From positions 1 to 20,610 of the forward strand of contig CAZTLE010000059.1 in the NCBI GenBank assembly GCA_964614415.1: a stretch of 20,610 nt of DNA, read 5' to 3'. The first letter of the stretch is position 1. Each line of letters begins with the position of its first letter. The notes beneath the pieces were generated by a model. That model made no database searches. It was not told the origin of the DNA and saw only the letters and a list, made by a program, of their open reading frames with translations. Both the position numbers and the translations under genes were made by a program. The DNA is from CAZTLE01 sp964614415 (GTDB taxonomy: Bacteria > Bacteroidota > Bacteroidia > Flavobacteriales > Flavobacteriaceae). Positions 6,047 through 12,985 of the stretch are shown here, in pieces.

Positions 6047-8076
6047 ACAAGGCCGTTGTATTTTCTTATGAACCATTCCAGGGCCAGTAATGCGGCCAAT
6101 ACACCCAACAGATACCGCCAATCTACCAGCGGAATCACCTTCTGCTCGCTCTTTTGAATGGACTGAAACCGATCATCCCCGAGCAAGCCCAGAATCATGG
6201 CATCCGATTGTTCTATAAATGCACTTTCACCCTGCGTAGCGCTGGCAAGTCGTCTCAATTTGCTCACATTGGCATTTAGGAACTGCTGCTCGACATTGAA
6301 ATCGAGAATCGTAAAGTTTCCGCTTCGGGCCACCGATTCATCGCGCACCGATACCGTATAGCGATATTCCCCTGCCGGAAGGCTGTTTAAGTCTACCTCA
6401 TAGAAGTTATTCTTGAGGAGCATGGGGAATACGGTTTGCGCATCGGTCTCGGTATTAATTACAGTAATTGTAAGCGATGCCCTGGGATCGAATACATAAT
6501 TCTGATCGAAATACTGAGCCGAAATGCTTATTTGGTTGTTATTGTAGTAGAAGGTCTCTCCCGAAACTTCCAACCGGCTTTTGCGCTTGTTGGAAGCCAG
6601 GTACTGCACAAGTTTGGCGATGAAGTTATCGAAGGCCTCAAAATTCTCGTTGGCCAGGTAGGACTGTGCCCGCCATTTCCAGATTCCTTCCCCGTCCCAA
6701 ATGGCGTCCCTCTTCCCATTGATATCCATCGTAGCCAACATGGGACTTTCCGTCACAAAACCGCTAATACTCTGCTCCAATAGCACCTCGTGAGGTACGA
6801 TTACCTGCAATTCACCAAAACTGGATTCCAGCGGAGGAAATGCACTGAATCCAATATCCTCTACGCCAAAGGTTCCGTAGTTTGTGTTGAGAAGGGCTTC
6901 GGAGTCTTCTGATTGTCGGGTGTCCTCCTTAATGAAATTGCCCTGAGCAATGCTTAGATAATCCCAATCAGTACTTAAACCTGTAAGGATGAGCGTGTTC
7001 TTTTTGAGCGACTCGATTTCTGTGAATACCGCTTCGAAACTCCGGTCCGGCTGAAACAGTACTATCAACTGATAATCATTGAGCAACCCCACGGCCTGTC
7101 GTGGTTCCATAATGGTAACTGTACGCTGCTCGTTGGCCGTAATGGCCTTCCGAAGTGCTCCGAGATCAGGATGCACATGTTCACTTATGATAAGGACATT
7201 CGTGGACTGATCGATTACCTCAACGGCAAATTGCTTGACATTGTTCGAGGTGTTCTTTTCATCGGACAATGGAACCAGTTGCGCCGAATAACGTTGTAAT
7301 CCTACTCCATCGGCGGGGAGTGTAAAAGATAGTGTTTTTGAGTTATCCCTATCGCTGAAACGCACAGCTTCGCGATACACGATTGAGGATCCCTGGCGAA
7401 TAACGAACTCCGATTGCACTTCCTCGTCTCCGTCATACACCAAAATAGCTTCTACCGGAAACTGATTTTTCAGGAAGGCGTATCGGTTGGTATTGAGTTG
7501 TTCTATCTTGAGATCGGTATACTGCAACGAATCTCCTACAATTAAGGGATATATGGGATTTGCGTAGGACGCAGCTGAGAACTCATAATCACTACCCAGT
7601 GTCTGATTTCCGTCAGTAATCAATAATACCGGTGCCACATCGTTCTTGTACAGTTCTTTAGTAGAGGCAAGCGCACTGGCTATATTGGTATTGCGATCCG
7701 AGAACGAAAGAGAATCGCCTTCTCCAAACTGACTTCCGAAGGTATAATAGGCTACTTCAAACTTATCATTGAGATCGGAATTTGATTCCAATTCCTCACG
7801 CAGGGCTCCTACCCGCTCTTCCCTTCCCAACTCTATGATAGAGGCTGAATTGTCAATAAGTACAGGGAGCTTCGGCTTTTCGATCGTGTACGACTCGCTG
7901 GTAAAACTTGGGTTGATAAGCAGGACCAGCAATAGAAAAACGCTAAGAAAGCGCAACACTCCAAAGGTCCATCGCAATTTCCCTTTGTACTTTGTGCGAA
8001 AGCCATACATAAAAACAGCCAGAGCAAACGCTACCACTCCGGCTATAACTATATACAGTATGGTTTCAGCAGACAT
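6043..8076 (-). CDS. Membrane-anchored VWA-domain protein
   Basis: A 677-residue protein. Two N-terminal transmembrane helices (about residues 5-25 and 37-55) precede a VWA-type domain. Its metal-site residues are visible as DNSAS (75-79), a Thr near 130 and ITDG (153-156). Residues 293-375 look like a second Rossmann-type fold (NVLIISEH, YQLIVLFQPD, NTLILTGLS), resembling the glutamine-amidotransferase-like domain that follows VWA in related proteins. The next 270 residues are mostly beta structure with a Y-rich ASVRDE-like strand region. A last TM helix (651-670) ends with a positive cytoplasmic tail. Most of the protein should lie in the periplasm. It may work with the neighbouring SPFH protein or in envelope assembly, but no function is established here. 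The gene probably follows fabG in one transcript or uses the promoter in the repeat tract. Confidence 0.82.
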   Translation of the reverse strand: MSAETILYIVIAGVVAFALAVFMYGFRTKYKGKLRWTFGVLRFLSVFLLLVLLINPSFTSESYTIEKPKLPVLIDNSASIIELGREERVGALREELESNSDLNDKFEVAYYTFGSQFGEGDSLSFSDRNTNIASALASTKELYKNDVAPVLLITDGNQTLGSDYEFSAASYANPIYPLIVGDSLQYTDLKIEQLNTNRYAFLKNQFPVEAILVYDGDEEVQSEFVIRQGSSIVYREAVRFSDRDNSKTLSFTLPADGVGLQRYSAQLVPLSDEKNTSNNVKQFAVEVIDQSTNVLIISEHVHPDLGALRKAITANEQRTVTIMEPRQAVGLLNDYQLIVLFQPDRSFEAVFTEIESLKKNTLILTGLSTDWDYLSIAQGNFIKEDTRQSEDSEALLNTNYGTFGVEDIGFSAFPPLESSFGELQVIVPHEVLLEQSISGFVTESPMLATMDINGKRDAIWDGEGIWKWRAQSYLANENFEAFDNFIAKLVQYLASNKRKSRLEVSGETFYYNNNQISISAQYFDQNYVFDPRASLTITVINTETDAQTVFPMLLKNNFYEVDLNSLPAGEYRYTVSVRDESVARSGNFTILDFNVEQQFLNANVSKLRRLASATQGESAFIEQSDAMILGLLGDDRFQSIQKSEQKVIPLVDWRYLLGVLAALLALEWFIRKYNGLV

Positions 8077-8152
8077 AATCGAATTATCTCAATCTAATTA
8101 CGATCAACGAATTAAGAGTTAAAAAAATCAAATGGCAAATTCAAAATCACAA

Positions 8153-8208
8153 ATAAATCCCAAATCTCCGATTGGAAATTCCAAATCTCAAATCTAAAAT
8201 CCCAAATA
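8153..8208 (-). repeat. Degenerate 7-bp tandem repeat (GATTTGG-like), about 8 units
   Basis: Read on the - strand, consecutive heptads include GATTTTA, GATTTGA, GATTTGG, AATTTCC, AATCGGA, GATTTGG and GATTTAT. Period 7 holds across 56 bases with drifting units. A near-palindrome, TTGGAA-A-TTCCAA, lies in the middle. The tract is in the gap between fabG and the VWA gene. Confidence 0.6.
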
Positions 8209-8217
8209 AAATTCAAA
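8189..8217 (-). promoter_or_regulatory. Candidate promoter for the VWA gene inside the repeat tract
   Basis: The - strand has TTTG (8217-8214), 17 bases, then TAGATTTG (8196-8189). Both match the Bacteroidota -33/-7 pattern. Start of transcription would be near 8182, with a leader of about 105 bases that contains the rest of the heptad tract. The -7 match may be a by-product of the GATTTG repeat unit. Confidence 0.4.
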
Positions 8218-8324
8218 ACCGAATAACCATTAACTTAATAACCCAACATACCAATAAAGTAATTTGAAAATTGTTGAATTCATCGAACTAACCGATGTCC
8301 TCAATAACAAGAGACAATCTCAAT

Positions 8325-8360
8325 ACTCACACCTCACTACTCATACCTCACTACTCACTA
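8325..8360 (-). repeat. Second degenerate 7-bp / 14-bp tandem repeat (AGTGAGG-like)
   Basis: On the + strand the units ACTCACACCTCACT (8325-8338) and ACTCATACCTCACT (8339-8352) differ at one base and are followed by ACTCACTA. Each 14-mer splits into two heptads. On the - strand the tract reads as AGTGAGT/AGTGAGG/TATGAGT units. It stops 4 bases from the fabG stop codon. Confidence 0.65.
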
Positions 8361-8364
8361 CTAA

Positions 8365-9111
8365 TCAAGTAAGCATTCCCCCATCTATATTCAGTACCTG
8401 TCCCGTAATATAGGCTGACATGTCACTACCAAGGAATACACAAGCATTGGCAATGTCTTCGGGTGTACCACCCCGTTTCAGAGGAATGGCCTCTCGCCAG
8501 CCCTGTACCACATGTTCATCCAACTGACCTGTCATTTCGGTTTCTATGAATCCCGGGGCTATGGCATTGCAACGGATATCCCGTGATCCCAGTTCCAGGG
8601 CGACCGATTTGGTAAATCCGAGAATTCCTGCCTTGGAAGCGGCGTAGTTGGTTTGTCCGGCATTCCCCTTCACACCCACAACAGAACTCATGTTAATTAT
8701 TGACCCCTTACGCTGTTTCAACATGGTACGCTGAACAGCCTTGGTCATATTGAAAACTGACTTCAGATTTACTTCAATCACCTTGTCGAAATCCTCTTCA
8801 GTAATACGCATCAACAAATTGTCTTTGGTAATTCCGGCGTTGTTCACCAGGACATCAATGGAACCAAATTCCTCAAGCACTTTGGCCGCCAATTCCTGGG
8901 CTTCGTCAAAACTCGCCGCGTTGCTTTTATAGGCTTTTACTTTCACACCTTCTTTAGAGGCTTCTTCAGCAATGGCCTCGGCCGCTTCGGCAGAGGAATT
9001 GTAGGTAAATGCCACATTGGCTCCGTGCTTTGCAAAGGTCTCAACAATGCCCTTTCCTATCCCACGGCTTCCTCCGGTGATAATCGCTGTTTTTCCTTCC
9101 AGTAGTTTCAT
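8365..9111 (-). CDS. fabG: 3-oxoacyl-[acyl-carrier-protein] reductase
   Basis: A 248-residue short-chain dehydrogenase of the usual FabG length. It carries out the NADPH-dependent reduction of 3-oxoacyl-ACP in type II fatty acid elongation, in the cytoplasm. The cofactor motif TGGSRGIG lies at residues 12-19 and NNAG at 90-93. The catalytic set is Ser143 with YAASK (Tyr156, Lys160), and the C-terminus reads TGQVLNIDGGM, typical for FabG. The ATG is preceded by a perfect -7 element about 30 bases upstream. Its stop is almost in contact with the heptad repeat tract, and the VWA gene follows on the same strand. Many SDR enzymes look alike, but overall agreement with FabG is strong; an acetoacetyl-CoA reductase role is a less likely alternative. 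Confidence 0.93.
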   Translation of the reverse strand: MKLLEGKTAIITGGSRGIGKGIVETFAKHGANVAFTYNSSAEAAEAIAEEASKEGVKVKAYKSNAASFDEAQELAAKVLEEFGSIDVLVNNAGITKDNLLMRITEEDFDKVIEVNLKSVFNMTKAVQRTMLKQRKGSIINMSSVVGVKGNAGQTNYAASKAGILGFTKSVALELGSRDIRCNAIAPGFIETEMTGQLDEHVVQGWREAIPLKRGGTPEDIANACVFLGSDMSAYITGQVLNIDGGMLT

Positions 9112-9142
9112 AGATATCGTGTTGGTTGATTTTGATTCCTAT

Positions 9143-9150
9143 CAAATATA
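9143..9150 (-). promoter_or_regulatory. -7 promoter element of fabG
   Basis: The - strand reads TATATTTG, a perfect TAnnTTTG match about 30 bases before the ATG, giving a leader of about 25 bases. No TTTG lies 17-23 bases upstream, because that position is occupied by the terminator hairpin of the preceding gene. Confidence 0.45.
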
Positions 9151-9154
9151 AAGA

Positions 9155-9179
9155 AAGCCCTTTGATTACGTAAGGGCTT
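9155..9179 (-). terminator. Probable terminator of the sucD-lipoprotein unit
   Basis: AAGCCCTT (9155-9162) and AAGGGCTT (9172-9179) form a perfect 8-bp stem with a 9-base loop. On the - strand the stem is followed by TCTTTATATTTG, which is T-rich but not a clean run. It lies 28 bases after the stop of the lipoprotein gene. Confidence 0.6.
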
Positions 9180-9206
9180 CCTGGTTATAATTTATGCAAT
9201 TGAACG

Positions 9207-10043
9207 TTAGTAGTATTCAAATGTCAAGACTTCATATACAGCGGAATGCGGATTGGAATATGATTCCGGCAAACCATTGTCTCCGTAGGTGAATTCATAA
9301 TTAAATGTTGTTCCATCGGTGAAAGTAACGCTCTTAATGTTGTTACTATAACGTAGAAACTCAAAAGGATCCAAATCCAGAAAGGGAAGCGTTCCGTCGA
9401 CCCTCATAAAAAGATAGATATACAAAGACTCTAATTGCCCGTGAAACGGACTCTGTCTATTGTCGTAGCCATATGTGGTCGTATCCAACACACTGCCATC
9501 GGTATCTCTGAATTGTTCGGTTATGAGGTTACCATTGCTATCATAGGAAAATGTATTGCTATAGCCGCTGCTATCGGTAATTTCAATAATCTGTCCACTC
9601 GCATTTAGCTTTACGGTTTCTTCTTCAAGGGTATTGCTATTGGTAACCGTATAGGTATTATCCCCGGCAAAAACGTAACTAAGCGTTGTGCCATTTTGGA
9701 AAGACGCTAGAGTAAGCTGATTGGCACTGTTGTATGTAAAAGAATCAACCCTGGTAAACGGATTTACGCCGAGCTGAGTCGTGGTTTTGGAAGTTACATT
9801 TCCTGCCCCATCGTATGCGTAAACAACTTCCGTTGTAACGCCTGCTTCTACTTTGGTGGTTTTTGTAAGTCTGCGCTGCTCGTCGTACTCAAACTCCACA
9901 TAATTCCCCACATCGTGCGTCACCCTCGAAATCAAATTTTCAAGCGGATTGTTATTATTATCATTAGAACTGTCGTCCTTCTTACACGACTGGAATGTGA
10001 CGGTCAGCATGCAGATGACAAATAGGTAGGCAATCTTATTCAT
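9207..10043 (-). CDS. Lipoprotein with YD-repeat-like strands
   Basis: A 278-residue surface or periplasmic lipoprotein of unknown function. The frame extends to a TTG at 10064, but the ATG at 10043 starts a proper lipoprotein signal (MNKIAYLFVICML...) with the lipobox TFQSC and lipidated Cys20. A Lys-Asp-Ser-Asn spacer with four Asn in a row follows. The body is made of short beta motifs such as YDGAGNVTSKTT, YNSANQLTLA, LNASGQIIEI and YDSNGNLITEQ, which resemble the YD repeats of RHS proteins. There is no RHS core-hyperrepeat domain or toxin tip, so this is not a polymorphic toxin. With the ATG start the gene lies 13 bases after sucD and is probably read through from it. Confidence 0.82.
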   Translation of the reverse strand: MNKIAYLFVICMLTVTFQSCKKDDSSNDNNNNPLENLISRVTHDVGNYVEFEYDEQRRLTKTTKVEAGVTTEVVYAYDGAGNVTSKTTTQLGVNPFTRVDSFTYNSANQLTLASFQNGTTLSYVFAGDNTYTVTNSNTLEEETVKLNASGQIIEITDSSGYSNTFSYDSNGNLITEQFRDTDGSVLDTTTYGYDNRQSPFHGQLESLYIYLFMRVDGTLPFLDLDPFEFLRYSNNIKSVTFTDGTTFNYEFTYGDNGLPESYSNPHSAVYEVLTFEYY

Positions 10044-10056
10044 AGAAGAGAATTTG

Positions 10057-10929
10057 TTAGGCAAGTACCTCGGCTACTTTCTTGCCGATCTCCGCAGGAG
10101 AATCCACCACGTGGATACCACATTCGCGCATGATCTTCTTCTTGGCCTGTGCAGTATCGTCGCTTCCACCAACAATGGCTCCCGCATGACCCATGGTACG
10201 TCCGGCAGGTGCGGTCTCACCCGCAATGAATCCAACAATAGGTTTGGAGCTTCCGCTGTTCTTGTACCAACGTGCGGCATCGGCCTCTAACTGACCTCCA
10301 ATCTCACCGATCATAACAACACATTCGGTCTCGTCATCGTTGATAAGCAATTCAACCGCTTCTTTGGTGGTCGTTCCAATGATGGGGTCACCGCCAATTC
10401 CAATGGCTGTTGTAATTCCCAATCCCTGGCGCACGACCTGATCGGCCGCTTCATAGGTAAGTGTTCCCGATTTGGAAATCACTCCTACTTTTCCTTTTTT
10501 GAACACGAATCCGGGCATGATCCCAACTTTTGCCTCTTCAGGAGTAATAACTCCGGGACAGTTAGGGCCTACAAGTCGGCAATCGCGATCCTTGATGTAA
10601 TCGGCTGCCTTAATCATATCTCCCACGGGGATTCCCTCGGTGATGGTGATGATCACCTTGATTCCGGCGTCTGCAGCTTCCATGATAGCGTCGGCGGCAA
10701 AGGCTGGCGGGACAAAAATGATAGTGGTGTCGGCACCGGTGGCTTTAACCGCTTCTTCGACCGTATTGAAAACCGGCTTATCCAGATGGGTCTGTCCTCC
10801 TTTGCCCGGAGTTACTCCACCTACAACATTGGTTCCGTATTCGATCATTTGTCCGGCATGAAAGGTACCTTCACTTCCGGTGAAGCCTTGTACAATTATC
10901 CTGGAATCTTTATTAACTAAGACGCTCAT
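10057..10929 (-). CDS. sucD: Succinate-CoA ligase (ADP-forming), alpha subunit
   Basis: A 290-residue enzyme subunit that, with SucB, converts succinyl-CoA to succinate with substrate-level phosphorylation in the TCA cycle. The CoA-binding Rossmann domain begins with VQGFTGSEGTFHA, and PGKGG is at 41-45. The ligase domain carries GIGGDPIIGTT, GEIGGQ and GETAPAGRTMGHAGAIV, where His248 is the phosphohistidine. The frame is open for 12 codons upstream, but the ATG at 10929 matches the family start. No sucB is present here, which is common in Bacteroidota. A -7 element lies about 34 bases upstream. The lipoprotein gene follows after 13 bases. Confidence 0.96.
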   Translation of the reverse strand: MSVLVNKDSRIIVQGFTGSEGTFHAGQMIEYGTNVVGGVTPGKGGQTHLDKPVFNTVEEAVKATGADTTIIFVPPAFAADAIMEAADAGIKVIITITEGIPVGDMIKAADYIKDRDCRLVGPNCPGVITPEEAKVGIMPGFVFKKGKVGVISKSGTLTYEAADQVVRQGLGITTAIGIGGDPIIGTTTKEAVELLINDDETECVVMIGEIGGQLEADAARWYKNSGSSKPIVGFIAGETAPAGRTMGHAGAIVGGSDDTAQAKKKIMRECGIHVVDSPAEIGKKVAEVLA

Positions 10930-10962
10930 TCGTGTATAGAATTTTTTGTGAATATACGGGCG

Positions 10963-10970
10963 CAAAAATA
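10963..10970 (-). promoter_or_regulatory. -7 promoter element of sucD
   Basis: The - strand reads TATTTTTG. A TTTA lies about 20 bases upstream at 10994-10991 and could serve as a weak -33. The predicted leader is about 28 bases. This would make sucD a separate transcription unit from the lpx operon. Confidence 0.45.
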
Positions 10971-10998
10971 GCCCTTTTCGAGAAGTTTTTAAAGGAAA

Positions 10999-11412
10999 TT
11001 ATACTTTAACTCGGTGATACGATTCATTGGTATCGTCCTTGTCGGTTACCGGCTGACTCACCTGATATCCCCTGTATAACTTTCCATCCTTCACCTCCCA
11101 GATGGCGATGAAATGGGCAATACCCAATTCTTCATCGGGATTCTCGATGGTTCGAATGTAATATTTGTAGCGTATGGTAACATGCTCCCCATCTTCCAGC
11201 ATGTGGCTCACCTCAACGCGAAGATCGTCATAAGCCCCCCGAATTTCTTCGAAGAAAGCAGAAATATCATCGTAATGCATGATGGTAAGTCCGTCGCTGC
11301 TATTCCAGATTAAAACTAATTCGGGATGAAAAAATTGGGGTAAAACGGTAGGGTCTCCTAAGATGTCCGAGAGATAGAACTCCCGCACAATTGCCTTGGC
11401 ATTTTTACTCAT
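10999..11412 (-). CDS. NTF2-like / SnoaL-like fold protein
   Basis: A 137-residue cytoplasmic protein without a signal peptide. The pattern KAIVREFYLSDILGDPTVL, FFHPELVLIWNSSDG, then long beta strands (VTIRYKYYIRT, AHFIAIWEVKDGKLYRGY) is that of the NTF2-like superfamily, close to SnoaL-like small proteins. Such folds form a cone with a pocket and serve as enzymes or ligand-binding proteins, so no reaction can be assigned. Its ATG overlaps the end of the lpxD paralogue by 8 bases, which suggests translational coupling. It is the last gene of the lpx/efp operon and ends about 30 bases before the sucD promoter. Confidence 0.75.
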   Translation of the reverse strand: MSKNAKAIVREFYLSDILGDPTVLPQFFHPELVLIWNSSDGLTIMHYDDISAFFEEIRGAYDDLRVEVSHMLEDGEHVTIRYKYYIRTIENPDEELGIAHFIAIWEVKDGKLYRGYQVSQPVTDKDDTNESYHRVKV

Positions 11413-12346
11413 GAAGTTTGTCTAGTTTTTCTATGATATCCGGAATGAGCCGGATGGATGCGATTTCTTTGTATTTTTTTCTGAAGTCGTCTGCCGGGGT
11501 ACCAAAATAGGATTTATGACCGGGTAAGGACTTGCTCACGCCGCTCTGAGCCGAGATAATGGCCTTCTCCCCTATGGTAATTCCGCTCGTGATACCCACC
11601 TGTCCCCAGATGGTTACGAAGTCTTCGATAAGCACACAACCGGCTATACCCACCTGTGAAGCAATAAGACAGCGCTTTCCAATTATGGTATCATGACCTA
11701 CATGTACCTGATTATCAAGCTTACTGCCGGCGCCAATAATGGTAGATGCACTAACTCCTTTATCGATCGTACACAGGGCTCCAAGGTCCACATCATCTTC
11801 GATCACAACGTTTCCACCGCTCAATAATTTATCGAAGTTCTCCGGGCGGTTCTTGTAATAGAAGGCATCAGCGCCCAATACGGTCCCGGCGTGAATGGTA
11901 ACGTTATTACCAATTACGGTGTGATCGTATATACACACGTTGGAATGGATCACGCAGTTATCCCCAATAGTTACATTGTTTCCTACAAAGGCATTGGGTT
12001 GAATGATCGTATTCTTACCTATAACGGCAGTATCCGAGATCATGGCACTGGCCGATACAAACGGACGAAAGTGATGTGTGAGCTTATTGAAATCCTGGAA
12101 AGGATCCTCTGAAATCAAAAGCGCTTTTCCCTTAGGGCATTCCACGCGCTTGTTAATCAGAACAACGGTAGCTTGCGATTTAAGGGCTTTATCGTAGTAT
12201 TTGGGATGGTCCACAAAGACAATATCTCCCGGGCGCACCACATGGATCTCATTCATCCCAAGTACAGGAAAACTAGCATCACCAACGTATTCACAATCGA
12301 TTATCCGGGCGATGTCTTCCAGTGTTTGAGAGGTAGGAAACTTCAT
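11405..12346 (-). CDS. LpxD-like left-handed beta-helix acyltransferase (second copy)
   Basis: A 313-residue paralogue of LpxD. The frame is open for 45 codons further upstream, but the ATG at 12346 (MKFPTSQTLEDIA) aligns with the true LpxD start. The N-terminal uridine-binding-like domain covers about residues 1-95. Hexapeptide repeats follow from about 100 to 270, then a helical C-terminus. The His aligned with the LpxD catalytic base is kept (His218 in VHVGHDTIIG). The LpxD motif GADGFGF is changed to GADAFYY, and TIDRA to TIDKG. Annotation as UDP-3-O-acylglucosamine N-acyltransferase is therefore plausible but unsafe; it may act on another nucleotide sugar. It lies 52 bases after efp and overlaps the NTF2-like gene. 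Confidence 0.8.
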   Translation of the reverse strand: MKFPTSQTLEDIARIIDCEYVGDASFPVLGMNEIHVVRPGDIVFVDHPKYYDKALKSQATVVLINKRVECPKGKALLISEDPFQDFNKLTHHFRPFVSASAMISDTAVIGKNTIIQPNAFVGNNVTIGDNCVIHSNVCIYDHTVIGNNVTIHAGTVLGADAFYYKNRPENFDKLLSGGNVVIEDDVDLGALCTIDKGVSASTIIGAGSKLDNQVHVGHDTIIGKRCLIASQVGIAGCVLIEDFVTIWGQVGITSGITIGEKAIISAQSGVSKSLPGHKSYFGTPADDFRKKYKEIASIRLIPDIIEKLDKLHE

Positions 12347-12398
12347 AATTTCAAATATATGAAAACCCCTACCATTCGCAATTGAAGTACGTTGTTTT

Positions 12399-12965
12399 TT
12401 ATTCCTTAACCCGCTCCTGGTAGTTACCCTTTTCGGTATCGATGCGGATCTTATCCCCCTCATTGATAAAGAGCGGTACATTCACCGTCGCTCCAGTTTC
12501 AACGGTAGCCGGCTTGGTGGCATTGGTCGCCGTGTTTCCTTTCACGCCAGGTTCTGTGGCGGTAACTTCAAGGATCACATGGGGAGGCATGTCAACGGAT
12601 AGCGGCAGGCTGTCTTCAGAATTAATAAGCACAGTAACGATCTCTCCTTCCTTCATTAGTTCCGGCGTATCCAGGGTATCCTTCTGAAGCTGTATCTGGG
12701 AATAGTCGTCGGTATTCATGAAGTGATAGGTATCACCTTCGTTGTAGAGGTACTGGAACTTATGCGTTTCCACACGAACATCGTCGATCTTATGACCTGC
12801 CGAGAAGGTATTATCGATCACTTTTCCGGTAGTGACACTTTTCAGCTTCGTACGCACAAAGGCCGGTCCTTTTCCCGGTTTTACGTGCAGGAATTCTACA
12901 ATTTTATAAATGTCGTGGTTGTAGCGAATGCACAATCCTTTTCGTATATCTGAAGTTGTTGCCAT
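12399..12965 (-). CDS. efp: Elongation factor P
   Basis: A 188-residue translation factor that relieves ribosome stalling at polyproline stretches by binding between the P and E sites. The KOW-like first domain starts with TSDIRKGLCIRYNHDIY. The tip loop is HVKPGKGPAF, with Lys32 at the position that is modified in many bacteria. The OB domains include SAGHKIDDVRVETHKFQYLY and GEIVTVLINSEDSLPLSVDMP, and the C-terminal domain has the family GDKIRIDTEKGNYQERV ending. Length is standard. The gene lies 20 bases after lpxA and 52 before the lpxD paralogue, so it is an internal gene of the lipid A operon. No modification enzyme is present in the window. Confidence 0.97.
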   Translation of the reverse strand: MATTSDIRKGLCIRYNHDIYKIVEFLHVKPGKGPAFVRTKLKSVTTGKVIDNTFSAGHKIDDVRVETHKFQYLYNEGDTYHFMNTDDYSQIQLQKDTLDTPELMKEGEIVTVLINSEDSLPLSVDMPPHVILEVTATEPGVKGNTATNATKPATVETGATVNVPLFINEGDKIRIDTEKGNYQERVKE

Positions 12966-12985
12966 GTTGTTTTTCTGTTTCTGAA

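Noticed and set aside
7769..8122. 117-codon ORF opposite the start of the VWA gene
   Set aside because: No domain, and fully explained by the conserved gene on the other strand.
8150..8364. CRISPR array
   Set aside because: The repeats are 7 bp, contiguous and degenerate, without unique spacers.
9207..10043. RHS polymorphic toxin
   Set aside because: Only short YD-like strands are present; there is no RHS core motif, toxin tip or immunity gene.
10930..10965. 12-residue N-terminal extension of SucD
   Set aside because: The family starts at MSVLVNK; the extension would need initiation right at the predicted transcript start.
12347..12481. 45-residue N-terminal extension of the LpxD paralogue
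   Set aside because: The extension is basic, low in structure and reaches into efp; the ATG at 12346 aligns with the canonical LpxD start.
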